Part shown: piece by piece, positions 18,407 through 28,049 of the stretch | How the letters are laid out: every line of letters begins with the position of its first letter | Position numbering within the stretch: the first letter of the stretch is position 1 | Source: JACMLD01 sp038207265 | GTDB lineage: Bacteria; Bacteroidota; Bacteroidia; Chitinophagales; Chitinophagaceae | Direction of reading: 5' to 3' | Assembly (NCBI GenBank): GCA_038207265.1 | Contig: JBBQZZ010000002.1 | Location: forward strand, 310,001 to 374,000 | DNA: 64,000 bases | The notes under the pieces: model-generated | Told to the model about the DNA's origin: nothing | Database searches by the model: none | Seen by the model: the letters and a program-made list of their open reading frames with translations, nothing else | Made by a program: the position numbers and the translations under genes

Positions 18407-19540
18407 ATGAACAAGTCTTATATCCATTCTGATCATTTGATTTTTACTCCGGCAGATGTTGATTTGTCGAATTCCCCAATGTATGGACAATTGAATAAAT
18501 CAACTTTTGTACTGGGCGCATTTAATCCCGGATTATGCAGGTTGCCCAATGGAAACCTGTTAATGATGGTTCGTATAGCAGAGGCCCTGACTGAAGCAGT
18601 GGAAGATGCAAAAGTTCATTGTATAAGATGGGATAATATAAAAGGATATGTTACCGATGCATGGAACCTCAGTGAAACTGATATGCAGGATCCGCGCCAT
18701 TTTAAAATCAATGCTTATGGTTTTACTGTATTAGCATTGACGTCTTTGTCGTGGTTATTGCCAGTGGAATTGAGTCCGGATGGGTCGGCAATTGTGAAAA
18801 TCTATTACGATAAAATCATTTCGCCACAATACAGCAGCCAGGAATACGGGATAGAAGACCCAAGAATTTCATTTATTGATGGCCGTTATTATATGACCAC
18901 CTGCTGCGTGAGTGCAGAAAGACATTCGACCATGTTGTATGTTTCGGATAATGGGTTAGATTATCGCTGCCTCGGCGTTATACTTGATCACCAGAACAAA
19001 GACATGTTGTTGTTTGAAGGAAAGATTAATAACAAATACTACGCATTAACCAGGCCGCTGGGTGAATGTTATTTTGCTTCATCACCCGATTCATTGTATC
19101 ATCCCGGGGCGTGTATACAAATGGCATCGTCACCAGATTTGATGCATTGGAAACCTGCAGACACGGTTTTCCTTCGTGCAAGACGTGCATCAGTATCCAA
19201 TGTGAAAATTGGCGGTGGTACGCCGCCGTTACTCACCGGCCAGGGATGGCTGATGTTGTATCATGGAGTTGAACAGAAAGGTAAAGTGGGAATATACAGA
19301 ACCTTCTGGGCATTACTGGACAAAGAAAACCCATTGAGAATTTTACATCTTTCCGATGATAAGCCTTTGCTGGAAGCGAACCCTTTGCTGATCAATGACA
19401 GCAAGTTAGAAGTATACCTGCAAGATGTTGTATTTACTACAGGTATAGTTGAATATAAGGATGATTTTATACTGGCGTCTGGTGAACTGGATCTTGCTTG
19501 TCGCATAACAATTATAGATAAGAGACGCTTTTTAATATAA
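18407..19540 (+). CDS. GH130 family glycoside phosphorylase/hydrolase (short form)
   Basis: This 377-residue cytoplasmic protein has no signal peptide and shows the GH130 propeller: AFNPGLCRLPNGNLLMMVRIAE, YGIEDPRISFIDGRYYMTTCC, DMLLFEGKINNKYYALTRP, IQMASSPDLMHWKPAD, GGTPPLLTGQGWLMLYHGVEQ and a C-terminal VVFTTGIVEYKDDFILASGELDLA. It differs clearly from the other GH130 in the locus (no N-terminal extension, classic EDPR motif), so the two probably act on different linkages or chain lengths. It could be a phosphorylase yielding mannose-1-phosphate or a hydrolase, and sequence reading alone does not decide. Confidence 0.9.
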   Translation: MNKSYIHSDHLIFTPADVDLSNSPMYGQLNKSTFVLGAFNPGLCRLPNGNLLMMVRIAEALTEAVEDAKVHCIRWDNIKGYVTDAWNLSETDMQDPRHFKINAYGFTVLALTSLSWLLPVELSPDGSAIVKIYYDKIISPQYSSQEYGIEDPRISFIDGRYYMTTCCVSAERHSTMLYVSDNGLDYRCLGVILDHQNKDMLLFEGKINNKYYALTRPLGECYFASSPDSLYHPGACIQMASSPDLMHWKPADTVFLRARRASVSNVKIGGGTPPLLTGQGWLMLYHGVEQKGKVGIYRTFWALLDKENPLRILHLSDDKPLLEANPLLINDSKLEVYLQDVVFTTGIVEYKDDFILASGELDLACRITIIDKRRFLI

Positions 19541-19559
19541 ACCGGGCAAATAAATTATT

Positions 19560-20681
19560 ATGGCAGTAGTATCTATCGAACATATTTCAAAAACTTATCC
19601 GCCCCATAAAAAAAGCAGTGCTGTTCAAAAAGCCATTGATGATATTTCATTTACAGTGAACGATAAAGAGTTTATGGTGATAGTAGGCCCTTCAGGTTGT
19701 GGCAAATCTACATTGCTACGCATGATTGCCGGGCTGGAATCAATAGGAGAGGGCGCCCTGTTGATTGATGGAACGCGGATGAATGATCTTGATCCGCGTG
19801 ATAGAGATATTGCGATGGTTTTTCAGAACTATGCACTTTATCCGCACATGACAGTGTATGATAATATGGCCTTTGGATTAAAATTAAAACGATTCAGTAA
19901 GTCAGAAATAAAGGAAAGAGTATTGCAAACTGCAGGATTGCTGGATATGGAAGCTGTATTGGATAGAAAGCCTTCTACTTTATCCGGTGGTCAAAGACAA
20001 AGGGTTGCAATCGGGCGTGCAATCATACGCAGGCCTAAAGTTTTTTTATTTGACGAACCCCTTAGTAACCTGGATGCTAAATTAAGAAGCCAGATGCGGA
20101 TCGAGCTCCAGAAATTACATAGAGAAATCAACGCAACCATGATCTATGTAACGCATGATCAAACAGAGGCAATGACGCTGGGTAACCGGATAGCAGTCTT
20201 GAATAAAGGGAAACTGATGCAACTGGATACACCGCTGCATTTGTACAATAAACCACAAAATAAATTTGTGGCCGGTTTTATTGGTTCACCAGCAATGAAT
20301 TTTATAAGCGGTACTATACAAAAGAATGCCGGATATGCATTTGTGTCTGCAGCAATAGACTACCGGTTACCATTAGGTGATGTTGATATCACTGGCCTGG
20401 AAAACTACCTGGATAAAAAAATAATGCTGGGAATAAGACCCGAACACATTGTTTTATGCCGGGAGACTGAAAGCAATTCAATTCCCGATTGTACGATGGA
20501 AGTAACTGCCTATGAAAATATGGGGAATGAACAGTTGGTTTACTTAACGGGTAATAAACAGGCTTTGATTGTGAGAGGAGAAACGGATGATACGATTATA
20601 CCGGGCAGTTCAAAAGGCATTTGCTTCACTAAGAACAAAATGATATTCATTGATGAAGCAAGCGGGCAGGTTATTGCCTGA
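19560..20681 (+). CDS. MalK/UgpC/MsmK-type ABC transporter ATPase
   Basis: This 373-residue ATPase energises the CUT1 importer. It has Walker A GPSGCGKST (about 41-49), Q-loop VFQNYALYPHMTVYDN, signature LSGGQRQRVAIGRA (about 137-150), Walker B VFLFDEPLSNLDA, H-loop YVTHDQTEAMTLG, and a C-terminal TOBE/MalK regulatory extension of about 130 residues (GIRPEHI). That extension identifies the sugar-importer group rather than exporters. It is the last gene of the locus, 19 bases after the second GH130 gene and separated from the permeases by three genes. It is convergent with the redox operon. Confidence 0.95.
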   Translation: MAVVSIEHISKTYPPHKKSSAVQKAIDDISFTVNDKEFMVIVGPSGCGKSTLLRMIAGLESIGEGALLIDGTRMNDLDPRDRDIAMVFQNYALYPHMTVYDNMAFGLKLKRFSKSEIKERVLQTAGLLDMEAVLDRKPSTLSGGQRQRVAIGRAIIRRPKVFLFDEPLSNLDAKLRSQMRIELQKLHREINATMIYVTHDQTEAMTLGNRIAVLNKGKLMQLDTPLHLYNKPQNKFVAGFIGSPAMNFISGTIQKNAGYAFVSAAIDYRLPLGDVDITGLENYLDKKIMLGIRPEHIVLCRETESNSIPDCTMEVTAYENMGNEQLVYLTGNKQALIVRGETDDTIIPGSSKGICFTKNKMIFIDEASGQVIA

Positions 20682-20723
20682 TGCATCACGGTAGCGCTTG
20701 GTTCCGGGTTAAAAAATTATGAA

Positions 20724-21713
20724 TTATTTTATGCCCTCGAGGATCTTAATATAGTTGGCTCTTTCGTAACCGGTAGGATCAAATATATTTTGCTGGCTCA
20801 TGCTTCCCCTAAATGCTTCCAGCGAATCATATCCCATCATCAGCATCCAGTCCTGCAATTCCTTATTCATTGTTTTTAAATAGGGGATACCATTTTTGTA
20901 TAATGATGAGGCAGTCATCGCCACATCTGCGCCAGCAAGTATGTATTTAATTATCTCGATAGCACTTTGTACACCGGTAGTTGCAGCAAGCGAAACGTTA
21001 ACCTGTCCATATAACAATCCTATCCACAGCAGGGGCAATCTTATTTCGCCAGCCTCGCTATAATGCAGATCGGTTGTGATGGTTAGTTTGTTGATGTCAA
21101 AGTCTGGCTGGTAAAATCGGTTAAATAAAACCAACGCATCAGCACCGGCATTTTTCATTCGGAGGGCCATATTTCCAATAGCACTGAAATAGGGGTTTAA
21201 TTTTACGGCCAACGGAATCTTCACAGAACGCCGGATAGATTCAATAATGTTCAGGTAACGGTGCTCCACAGCTGCAGAAGACATCGTCATATCGGCCGGA
21301 ATAAAAAATATATTTACTTCAATGGCATCGGCGCCGGCTTGCTCCATCAACTTTGAATAATCCATCCAACCTTCCGTACTGATACCATTCAGGCTGGCTA
21401 TAACAGGTATGTTCACACGTTCTTTTGCTTTCCGGATGTTTTCAAGGTATTCATCTGTTCCCACATTGAAATCACTGATGTTTGGAAAATAGTCGGTAGC
21501 TTCTGCAAATATGTCTGTAGTTTCATAGGTTACACCCTTAAAACGGTTTTCTTCTTTCTGGATCTGTTCTTCAAACAATGAAAACAATACTACAGCGCCC
21601 GCACCATTGTCTTCCATTTTAACAATATTGTCGATGCGTTCAGAAAGGGTACAGGCCGATACAACAATGGGAGATTCCAGTTTTAATCCCATATAGTTAG
21701 TTTGCATTTTCAT
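20724..21713 (-). CDS. Dihydroorotate dehydrogenase-like flavoprotein
   Basis: This 329-residue TIM-barrel protein of the PyrD/PreA superfamily shows an N-terminal GLKLESPIVVSACTLS, SLNGISTEGWMDYSKLMEQAGADAIEVNIF, PLAVKLNPYFSAI, NAGADALVLFNRFYQPD and the phosphate-binding region of FMN (TGVQSAIEIIKYILAGADVAMTASSLYKNG). It lies directly downstream of nifJ, 58 bases away, in the same orientation. The family member beside pyruvate:ferredoxin oxidoreductase is usually annotated as DHOD-like rather than as the pyrimidine enzyme, so a redox role linked to ferredoxin is more likely than pyrimidine synthesis. Confidence 0.85.
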   Translation of the reverse strand: MKMQTNYMGLKLESPIVVSACTLSERIDNIVKMEDNGAGAVVLFSLFEEQIQKEENRFKGVTYETTDIFAEATDYFPNISDFNVGTDEYLENIRKAKERVNIPVIASLNGISTEGWMDYSKLMEQAGADAIEVNIFFIPADMTMSSAAVEHRYLNIIESIRRSVKIPLAVKLNPYFSAIGNMALRMKNAGADALVLFNRFYQPDFDINKLTITTDLHYSEAGEIRLPLLWIGLLYGQVNVSLAATTGVQSAIEIIKYILAGADVAMTASSLYKNGIPYLKTMNKELQDWMLMMGYDSLEAFRGSMSQQNIFDPTGYERANYIKILEGIK

Positions 21714-21771
21714 TGTGTAAATTTTAATGCTGCATTTTTAGCGAACTTTCAAAACAATCTCAAATACTGAT

Positions 21772-24700
21772 TCAATGAGTAACCGGCACAAAATCACTTG
21801 CTTTTTTTGTAGCCAGTTCTTCATAATTTTTCCATTTAAGGTTAACCAGGTCCTGTGCATGTTTCATCAATTTTTCCGCAGATGCAGGATTGGTCATGGT
21901 TAATACTTTATACCGCAATTCATTGTATGCGTAACTTTTTAAACTCATTGTAGGCCTTGGTGAATCCAGTATAAAAGGGTTTTGATTCTTTGTTCTCAAT
22001 GTTGGGTTATAACGAAGCAATGGCCAATGACCGCTGGCTACAGCGTTGTGTTGTTGTGATAAGCCATCCTTCAGATCATAACCATGAGCGATGCAATGAC
22101 TGTATGCAAGGATAAGGGCAGGTCCGTCGTATGCTTCTGCTTCCCTCATCGCCAACAATGTTTGTTGCGGATTGGCCCCAAATGCGATTCTTGCAACGTA
22201 TACATTTCCATATGAGATTGCCTGCAGGGCCATATCTTTCTTACCAGCGGTTTTTCCACCTGCTGCAAACTTTGCGGTAGCTGCTGTTGGTGTGGATTTA
22301 GATGATTGCCCACCGGTATTGGAATATACTTCCGTATCCAGCACCAGTATCTTAATATTTCTTCCACTTGCCAATACATGATCAACGCCACCATAACCAA
22401 TATCATAAGCCCATCCATCGCCACCCACCAGCCATACGCTGCGACGCACCAATTGATCGGCAACCGATAATAACATGGCTGCAGCGGGGTTACTGATTGT
22501 CTTTAGCTTTTCTTTTAACGTTGCTACTCTTCTAAACTGGATTGCAATCTCTGATTCTAAGGTTTGCTTTGCATTTATGATTTCATTTATAAAGTCTTCA
22601 CCAATTTCAGTTTTGAGTTCCTGCAATATTTGTTTTGAAATATCAATCTGTTTGTCGGCAGTGATGCGCATACCCAATCCAAATTCAGCATTGTCTTCGA
22701 ATAATGAATTAGCCCATGCCGGACCTCTGCCTTCTGCGTTTTTAGACCAGGGCGTAGTTGGAAGATTTCCACCGTAGATAGAAGAACAACCCGTGGCATT
22801 TGCAATCAATAACCGATCACCAAAAAGTTGCGAAAGTAATTTCAGGTACGGTGTTTCGCCACAGCCTGCGCAAGCACCACTGAACTCAAATAATGGTTCC
22901 AGGAATTGCGCACCATGTACAGTAGAGAAATCAATTTTGGATCGATCATTCCACGGAATATTTTCAAAGAATTCAATATTCCTTTTTTCCTGATCTAATA
23001 TGGGTGCTTTTTCATCCATATTAATGGCCTTACGGGCACGGTTAACCGGATTGGTGGCCGGGCAGACTTCTACGCACAGATTGCAACCGGTGCAGTCTTC
23101 AAGGTAAACTTGTAACGAATATTTTGTTTCCGGAAAACCGCGGGCATTAATGGGAGCTGATTTAAATCCTTCCGGTGCTTTTTCGATATTGTCTTTGTGA
23201 TAAAATTTGGCTCGGATAACGCTGTGCGGACAAACATAGGCACAATTACCACATTGAATACAAAGATCCGGTTCCCATATTGGAACCAAATCAGAAACAT
23301 TTCTTTTTTCCCATTGTGTAGTACCACTGGGATAGGTTCCATCAACCGGCATCATACTTACGGGTAATTGATCTCCGTGATCGGCCATCATTACGGAAGT
23401 GACTTCCTGTACAAATTTTGGCGCTTTTGAAGAAACGGTCAGTAACGCGTGATTCACAGCAGAGACTTTGCCAGGGCAAAACACTTCGTATAAATTGGCC
23501 AGCGTTGCATCAACAGCTTTGAAATTCTGTTCAATTACTTTTTGTCCTTTTTTAAAATATGTTTTCTCAATGGCTTTTTTTATTTGTTTAATGGCATCTT
23601 CTCTTGGTAAAACACCCGATAAGGCAAAGTAGCAGGTTTGCATGATCGTATTAATGCGACCACTCATACCCGTGTCTCTTGCTACTGTTGTGGCGTCTAT
23701 TATGTAGAGTTTTATCTTTTTATCAATGATTTGTTTTTGTACCTGGCCTGTCAATTTATCCCACACTTCTTCTTTATTGTAAGGACTGTTTAATAAGAAA
23801 CTGGCACCTTCACTGGCAAATTCAAGCATCTCAACTTTCTCAGTAAAATTAAACTGGTGACAGGCAATAAAATCTGCTTTTGAAATCAGGTAAGGTGCTT
23901 TTATAGGTTTGGGCCCAAACCGTAAATGCGAAACGGTTCTTGCACCCGATTTCTTCGAATCGTATACGAAGTAACCCTGCGCATACAAATCAGTATTTTC
24001 TCCAATGATTTTTATGGTATTCTTGTTGGCTCCAACGGTTCCGTCTGCACCCAAACCAAAAAACAATCCCTGTCTCCATTCAGATTCATCGAGTCTATAA
24101 GAAGGGTCATAAGACAGGCTAAGATGGGTTACGTCATCATTGATACCAATGGTAAAATTATTCCTGGGTTGTTCTTTTTTTAATTCGTCATACACGCCTT
24201 TCACCATTGCCGGGGTAAATTCTTTGGAAGAAAGGCCATAACGTCCACCAACTATTCTTGGCAAACTTTTAATTTTTCCTTGCTGAAGCGCATCAACCAA
24301 AGTAGATAATACATCCTGGTACATGGGTTCACCAGAGGCGCCGGATTCTTTAGTGCGATCCAATACCGCAATTTTTATTACGGTTGCAGGTAATACTTTT
24401 AATAAGTGCGCTAGTGAGAATGGACGATATAATCTGACTACAATAACACCAGTTTTCTCTCCTGTGGCATTGAGTGCCTTTACTGTTTCAGCTACTGTTT
24501 CTCCACCGGATCCCATAATAATCATAACTCTTTCCGCATCTGCAGCTCCATGGTATTCAAATAAGCCGTACTGCCTGCCGGTCATTTTTGTAAAATCATT
24601 CATGACTGTTTCTACAATACCAGGCATATTATTGTAGTAAGTATTTACCGTTTCTCTTCCCTGGAAATATACATCCGGGTTTTGCGCAGTGCCGCGTATA

Positions 24701-25350
24701 AAGGGGTGTTCAGGATTCAATGCATTATTACGATGTGCAATAACCAGCTCATCTGGTATCATCGATTTAATTTGTTCATTGCTCAACAGTTCAAGCTTAT
24801 TCACTTCATGCGATGTACGGAAGCCATCAAAAAAATGTACAATAGGAATTCTTGATTTAAGTGTAGCCACCTGTGCTATCAATGCAAAATCATGTGCTTC
24901 CTGTACGCTGGCTGAACTTAAAAATGCAAAACCGGTTGTTCTTGCAGCCATTACATCCTGGTGATCACCAAAGATAGACAAGCCCTGCGCAGCCAGTGAA
25001 CGCGCGGCAACATGAAAAACAGCAGGAGTTAATTCGCCCGCAATCTTATACATATTTGGCAGCATCAGCATCAGGCCCTGGGATGCAGTAAATGTAGTAG
25101 TAAGCGATCCGGTTTGCAAAGCACCATGAACGGTTCCTGCCGCACCCGCTTCACTTTGCATTTCCATTACCTCGGGAACTGCACCCCAGATGTTTTTAAT
25201 TCCTTTAGAGGCCCACTCATCCGCCAGTTCTGCCATGGTGGAGGAGGGTGTAATGGGATAGATGGCACAAACTTCATTCACGCGATAGGCAACATGCGCA
25301 GCGGCTTCGTTTCCATCAATGGTGGCAACGGTATTTTTATTTTTTGACAT
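21772..25350 (-). CDS. nifJ: Pyruvate:ferredoxin (flavodoxin) oxidoreductase
   Basis: This 1192-residue single-chain PFOR converts pyruvate and CoA to acetyl-CoA and CO2 and reduces ferredoxin or flavodoxin. Domains in order are the pyrimidine-binding domain (NEVCAIYPITPSSTMAE near residue 30), a middle CoA-contacting region, the gamma domain (HLRFGPKPIKAPYLI), two 4Fe-4S clusters (LCIQCGNCAYVCPH at about 697 and CTGCNLCVEVCPA at about 752) and the TPP domain (GGDGWAYDIGYGG, DTEVYSNTGGQSSK, about 970-1015). The family length is about 1170-1200, so it is complete. It overlaps the upstream GltD-like gene by 14 bases, which suggests coupled expression. Confidence 0.97.
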   Translation of the reverse strand: MSKNKNTVATIDGNEAAAHVAYRVNEVCAIYPITPSSTMAELADEWASKGIKNIWGAVPEVMEMQSEAGAAGTVHGALQTGSLTTTFTASQGLMLMLPNMYKIAGELTPAVFHVAARSLAAQGLSIFGDHQDVMAARTTGFAFLSSASVQEAHDFALIAQVATLKSRIPIVHFFDGFRTSHEVNKLELLSNEQIKSMIPDELVIAHRNNALNPEHPFIRGTAQNPDVYFQGRETVNTYYNNMPGIVETVMNDFTKMTGRQYGLFEYHGAADAERVMIIMGSGGETVAETVKALNATGEKTGVIVVRLYRPFSLAHLLKVLPATVIKIAVLDRTKESGASGEPMYQDVLSTLVDALQQGKIKSLPRIVGGRYGLSSKEFTPAMVKGVYDELKKEQPRNNFTIGINDDVTHLSLSYDPSYRLDESEWRQGLFFGLGADGTVGANKNTIKIIGENTDLYAQGYFVYDSKKSGARTVSHLRFGPKPIKAPYLISKADFIACHQFNFTEKVEMLEFASEGASFLLNSPYNKEEVWDKLTGQVQKQIIDKKIKLYIIDATTVARDTGMSGRINTIMQTCYFALSGVLPREDAIKQIKKAIEKTYFKKGQKVIEQNFKAVDATLANLYEVFCPGKVSAVNHALLTVSSKAPKFVQEVTSVMMADHGDQLPVSMMPVDGTYPSGTTQWEKRNVSDLVPIWEPDLCIQCGNCAYVCPHSVIRAKFYHKDNIEKAPEGFKSAPINARGFPETKYSLQVYLEDCTGCNLCVEVCPATNPVNRARKAINMDEKAPILDQEKRNIEFFENIPWNDRSKIDFSTVHGAQFLEPLFEFSGACAGCGETPYLKLLSQLFGDRLLIANATGCSSIYGGNLPTTPWSKNAEGRGPAWANSLFEDNAEFGLGMRITADKQIDISKQILQELKTEIGEDFINEIINAKQTLESEIAIQFRRVATLKEKLKTISNPAAAMLLSVADQLVRRSVWLVGGDGWAYDIGYGGVDHVLASGRNIKILVLDTEVYSNTGGQSSKSTPTAATAKFAAGGKTAGKKDMALQAISYGNVYVARIAFGANPQQTLLAMREAEAYDGPALILAYSHCIAHGYDLKDGLSQQHNAVASGHWPLLRYNPTLRTKNQNPFILDSPRPTMSLKSYAYNELRYKVLTMTNPASAEKLMKHAQDLVNLKWKNYEELATKKASDFVPVTH

Positions 25351-26986
25351 CGGTGATTTGATTAGTAGGTTCTGGAATCATTTCTATGGCGTGGCAGGGA
25401 CATTGTTCATAACACACCGCACAACCTGTACAGGCATCCAGGTTAAATTTATAACGGTTACCCTTACCCAGTTTTATTATTGCATCTTCCGGGCAGGCTC
25501 CAAAACAACCGTCGCATTCAAAGCAGTTACCACAGCTCAGGCAACGTTGTGCTTCAAAACGAGCTGAGGTTTCATTGAGCCCGGCAATCACTTCGTCAAA
25601 ATTTTTGACAGCGATGGCAGGCGATAATTTGTCTTGTTCTTTCTGGGGTGCATCGGTCTGGTACCACATGTGCAATTTGCGATAACCGGCGGTGGGATGT
25701 TTTTCAGGTTTTTGGTAGACCATTGTTTTCAGGTATGCATCAATGTAACGTGCTGCCTTTTTACCCTGCCCCATAGCGATAGTAGTGCTCCTGTTTTCGC
25801 CTGGTAATAAATCGCCGCCAGCAAATATGCCCTTGTTTCCTGTCATGCGTTGTGCGTCTATCACAATGGTTCCATCTTCATTGATTACAATGTCAGGCAC
25901 TTGTTGCAAATAACCTGTATCAGCTTCCTGCTTGTGTGCAAGTATCAGGATATCTGCATCAATGATTTCATATTCACCCGTTCCGACCGTTTTTCCTTTC
26001 TCAATTTTCATTTTTTCGAAAGTGATTTTGTTGCCGGCAATACCACTGATGCTTTTCAGAAGTTGAACATCCACACCTTCTGCCAATGCATCGTCTGTTT
26101 CATAATCATAGGCAGGCATCATTTTCTTGTCGCCCGCAAAATAGACTGCGGCTTCTGAATTAAAACGTTTGATCATCCTCGATATATAGAGTGCCAGTTT
26201 ACCACCTCCATACACTACTACTTTTTTATTGGAAAAAGTATTTTCATTTGCTTTTGCATGAAGGAAGAAGTCGAAAGCGTTGATTGAATAAACTGAATCA
26301 TCTGTCGGAAAATTTTCTTCGCGTATCAATTGTGCGCCGGTAGCGATGTATATCACATCAAATCCTCCGTTTCGCTTTTCCATTTCCAGGTCAGCTATCT
26401 TATGATTCAACCGGATGGTTACACCCATTTTTATAATGCGGTCAATCTCTGCATCCAAAATTTCTTTGGGTAAGCGATAATCAGGTATACCGGAACACAT
26501 CAATCCGCCAGGCCGAGTACCAGCCTCAAATACTTCTACCGTATGCCCCATTCTTGTAAGATGATAGGCCGCAGACAATCCTCCGGGTCCAGCTCCAACT
26601 ACCATTATTTTTTTACCAGTTGGATTATTGTTATAGCGTGGTTGCCACTTTTGCCTGATGGCTTCATCACCAATAAATCTTTCAACGGCATGTATGTTGA
26701 CGGTTGTGTCAATATGATTCCTGTTGCAACCGGTCTCACAGGGTTTAACACAAACCCTGCCCATGACAGCCGGAAAAGGGCAATCTTCCATAATGGTTTG
26801 AAATGCTTCAAAATAATCACCAGCTTGTGCATGAGCCATCCAGGCCTGGATGTTTTCTCCAGCGGGACAAGCACTGTTACAAGGCGGCATAAAATCTACA
26901 TAAACTGGCTGTCGGAAGCGTTTCGGACCCGTACCCTCTGCATGCATGAAATGGTCAATGGGCTTGGTAATGTCGGTTGCAGACAT
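25337..26986 (-). CDS. GltD-like FAD/NAD(P)-binding oxidoreductase with ferredoxin domains
   Basis: The 549-residue product resembles glutamate synthase small subunit and NfnB-type NADPH:ferredoxin proteins. The N-terminal cysteine-rich domain (CNSACPAGENIQAW, GRVCVKPCETGCNR) precedes an FAD Rossmann motif (GAGPGGLSAAYHL), an NAD(P)-binding motif (YGGGKLALYISRM) and GGDLLPGENRSTTIAMGQGK. The C-terminus has two 4Fe-4S motifs (CLSCGNCFECDGCFGACP and CTGCAVCYEQCP). I start at ATG 26986 (MSATDITKP) rather than the longer frame from 27052. It is encoded first in the nifJ operon and probably exchanges electrons between NAD(P)H and the ferredoxin used by PFOR. No large glutamate synthase subunit is nearby. 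Confidence 0.9.
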   Translation of the reverse strand: MSATDITKPIDHFMHAEGTGPKRFRQPVYVDFMPPCNSACPAGENIQAWMAHAQAGDYFEAFQTIMEDCPFPAVMGRVCVKPCETGCNRNHIDTTVNIHAVERFIGDEAIRQKWQPRYNNNPTGKKIMVVGAGPGGLSAAYHLTRMGHTVEVFEAGTRPGGLMCSGIPDYRLPKEILDAEIDRIIKMGVTIRLNHKIADLEMEKRNGGFDVIYIATGAQLIREENFPTDDSVYSINAFDFFLHAKANENTFSNKKVVVYGGGKLALYISRMIKRFNSEAAVYFAGDKKMMPAYDYETDDALAEGVDVQLLKSISGIAGNKITFEKMKIEKGKTVGTGEYEIIDADILILAHKQEADTGYLQQVPDIVINEDGTIVIDAQRMTGNKGIFAGGDLLPGENRSTTIAMGQGKKAARYIDAYLKTMVYQKPEKHPTAGYRKLHMWYQTDAPQKEQDKLSPAIAVKNFDEVIAGLNETSARFEAQRCLSCGNCFECDGCFGACPEDAIIKLGKGNRYKFNLDACTGCAVCYEQCPCHAIEMIPEPTNQITDVKK

Positions 26987-27220
26987 AATTAATATTTTGG
27001 ATGAATAGGCAATCCACTTATTTGCGGAAAGGCAAATAAAAAGCCATGGCAATGTATGCAGTAGAATTAAACAGGTAACTGACTTATTTCAAGTAGCGCA
27101 ATGATTAGCGTCATTCAGAACAAAATAATGGGTTCGATTATTTTTATTCAACAAAGGAATTCCGGAACGCAGGAACAATAAAAGAGAATTAAAGAAACGA
27201 ATGTTTAAGAGCTACCGTCG

Positions 27221-27958
27221 TTATCTATTTACATAAAACTTTACCGTCCATTTGGCTGATTTATACAAATGCAGTTTGAATGAATCTCCATTGGAGAGTG
27301 TTCCATAAAGGATGGCTGGGAATGCGCTGATATTATAGGTGACAAAAGTGCGTGTGGGGGTTTCTATCGATTGCAGTAAACGAAGGATGATATTATTGCC
27401 GGCATTTAAGTCATCGAGTCTTAATACGTAACCGGGTTTGCCCTGCAAATCAGAGGGCACTCCCGTTGGTGAACCTGATGTAGTTGATATTTCAAAACTG
27501 ATGGTATGGCCGGCTTCAGGCGTAAGATTTATATCATAACGGTCAAATTTAGAGGCACCATCGAATGTATAGGGAACATATTTTTTTCCACAGAATTCAT
27601 TGCCGCTCCAATAGCCTTTTACGGTACTGTCTGCTTTGCCATTGCGCACATAATGCGTTTCACCTTTGCCCTCCATCAAACCTTCCAGGAAATAACCGGA
27701 ATGCCAGGAACTGTCTTCATAATAATAAGTACCAAAACCGTTGGGCATCCCATTTTTAAACATGCCAATATAACGGTGACGGCCGGTCGCTTCTCCTGCT
27801 CCCTCTGCAAGGCCTTTTTTGCATTCGCCTTTGTAGGAGGCACCAATATTCAGCATTAGTACCCGGCAATTGGTTGTTGAATCCTGCGCCCGGACATTAT
27901 TGTTCAATTGACAAAATAATACGAATAAAATGAAGGCGGGGGTTAAACATCTCATCAA
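27221..27958 (-). CDS. Exported MORN-repeat protein
   Basis: This 245-residue protein has a signal peptide (about 1-24) followed by at least three MORN-type repeats at about 45-105 (YIGMFKNGMPNGFGTYYYED, SGYFLEGLMEGKGETHYV). A C-terminal half of about 125 residues has a beta-rich look and no family I recognise. MORN repeats often mediate membrane or protein contacts, and function is unknown here. It is transcribed towards the nifJ operon but separated from it by 234 bases, so co-transcription is unproven. Confidence 0.75.
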   Translation of the reverse strand: MMRCLTPAFILFVLFCQLNNNVRAQDSTTNCRVLMLNIGASYKGECKKGLAEGAGEATGRHRYIGMFKNGMPNGFGTYYYEDSSWHSGYFLEGLMEGKGETHYVRNGKADSTVKGYWSGNEFCGKKYVPYTFDGASKFDRYDINLTPEAGHTISFEISTTSGSPTGVPSDLQGKPGYVLRLDDLNAGNNIILRLLQSIETPTRTFVTYNISAFPAILYGTLSNGDSFKLHLYKSAKWTVKFYVNR

Positions 27959-28049
27959 GGCAAGTTAATTGAAAATGATTGTTCAAACTTGATTAAGCCC
28001 GGTAATTTATCATTGAATCATGCAACTTCATTGTATGCCTGCGTCTCTG

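Larger units (their letters stand above)
4609..20681 (+). other. Polysaccharide utilisation locus combining SusCD with a CUT1 ABC importer and two GH130 enzymes
   Basis: Twelve co-directional genes form one locus: ECF sigma, FecR, SusC, SusD, LamG lipoprotein, solute-binding lipoprotein, permease, permease, GH130, unrecognised lipoprotein, GH130, ATPase. Most spacings are under 60 bases, with one strong hairpin (12449-12483) after the LamG gene that may divide the transcript or attenuate the importer half. The sigma/FecR pair and the STN domain on SusC suggest trans-envelope induction. The substrate is inferred to be a beta-mannoside from the two GH130 members. No classical endo-acting hydrolase is recognisable inside the locus. 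Confidence 0.75.
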
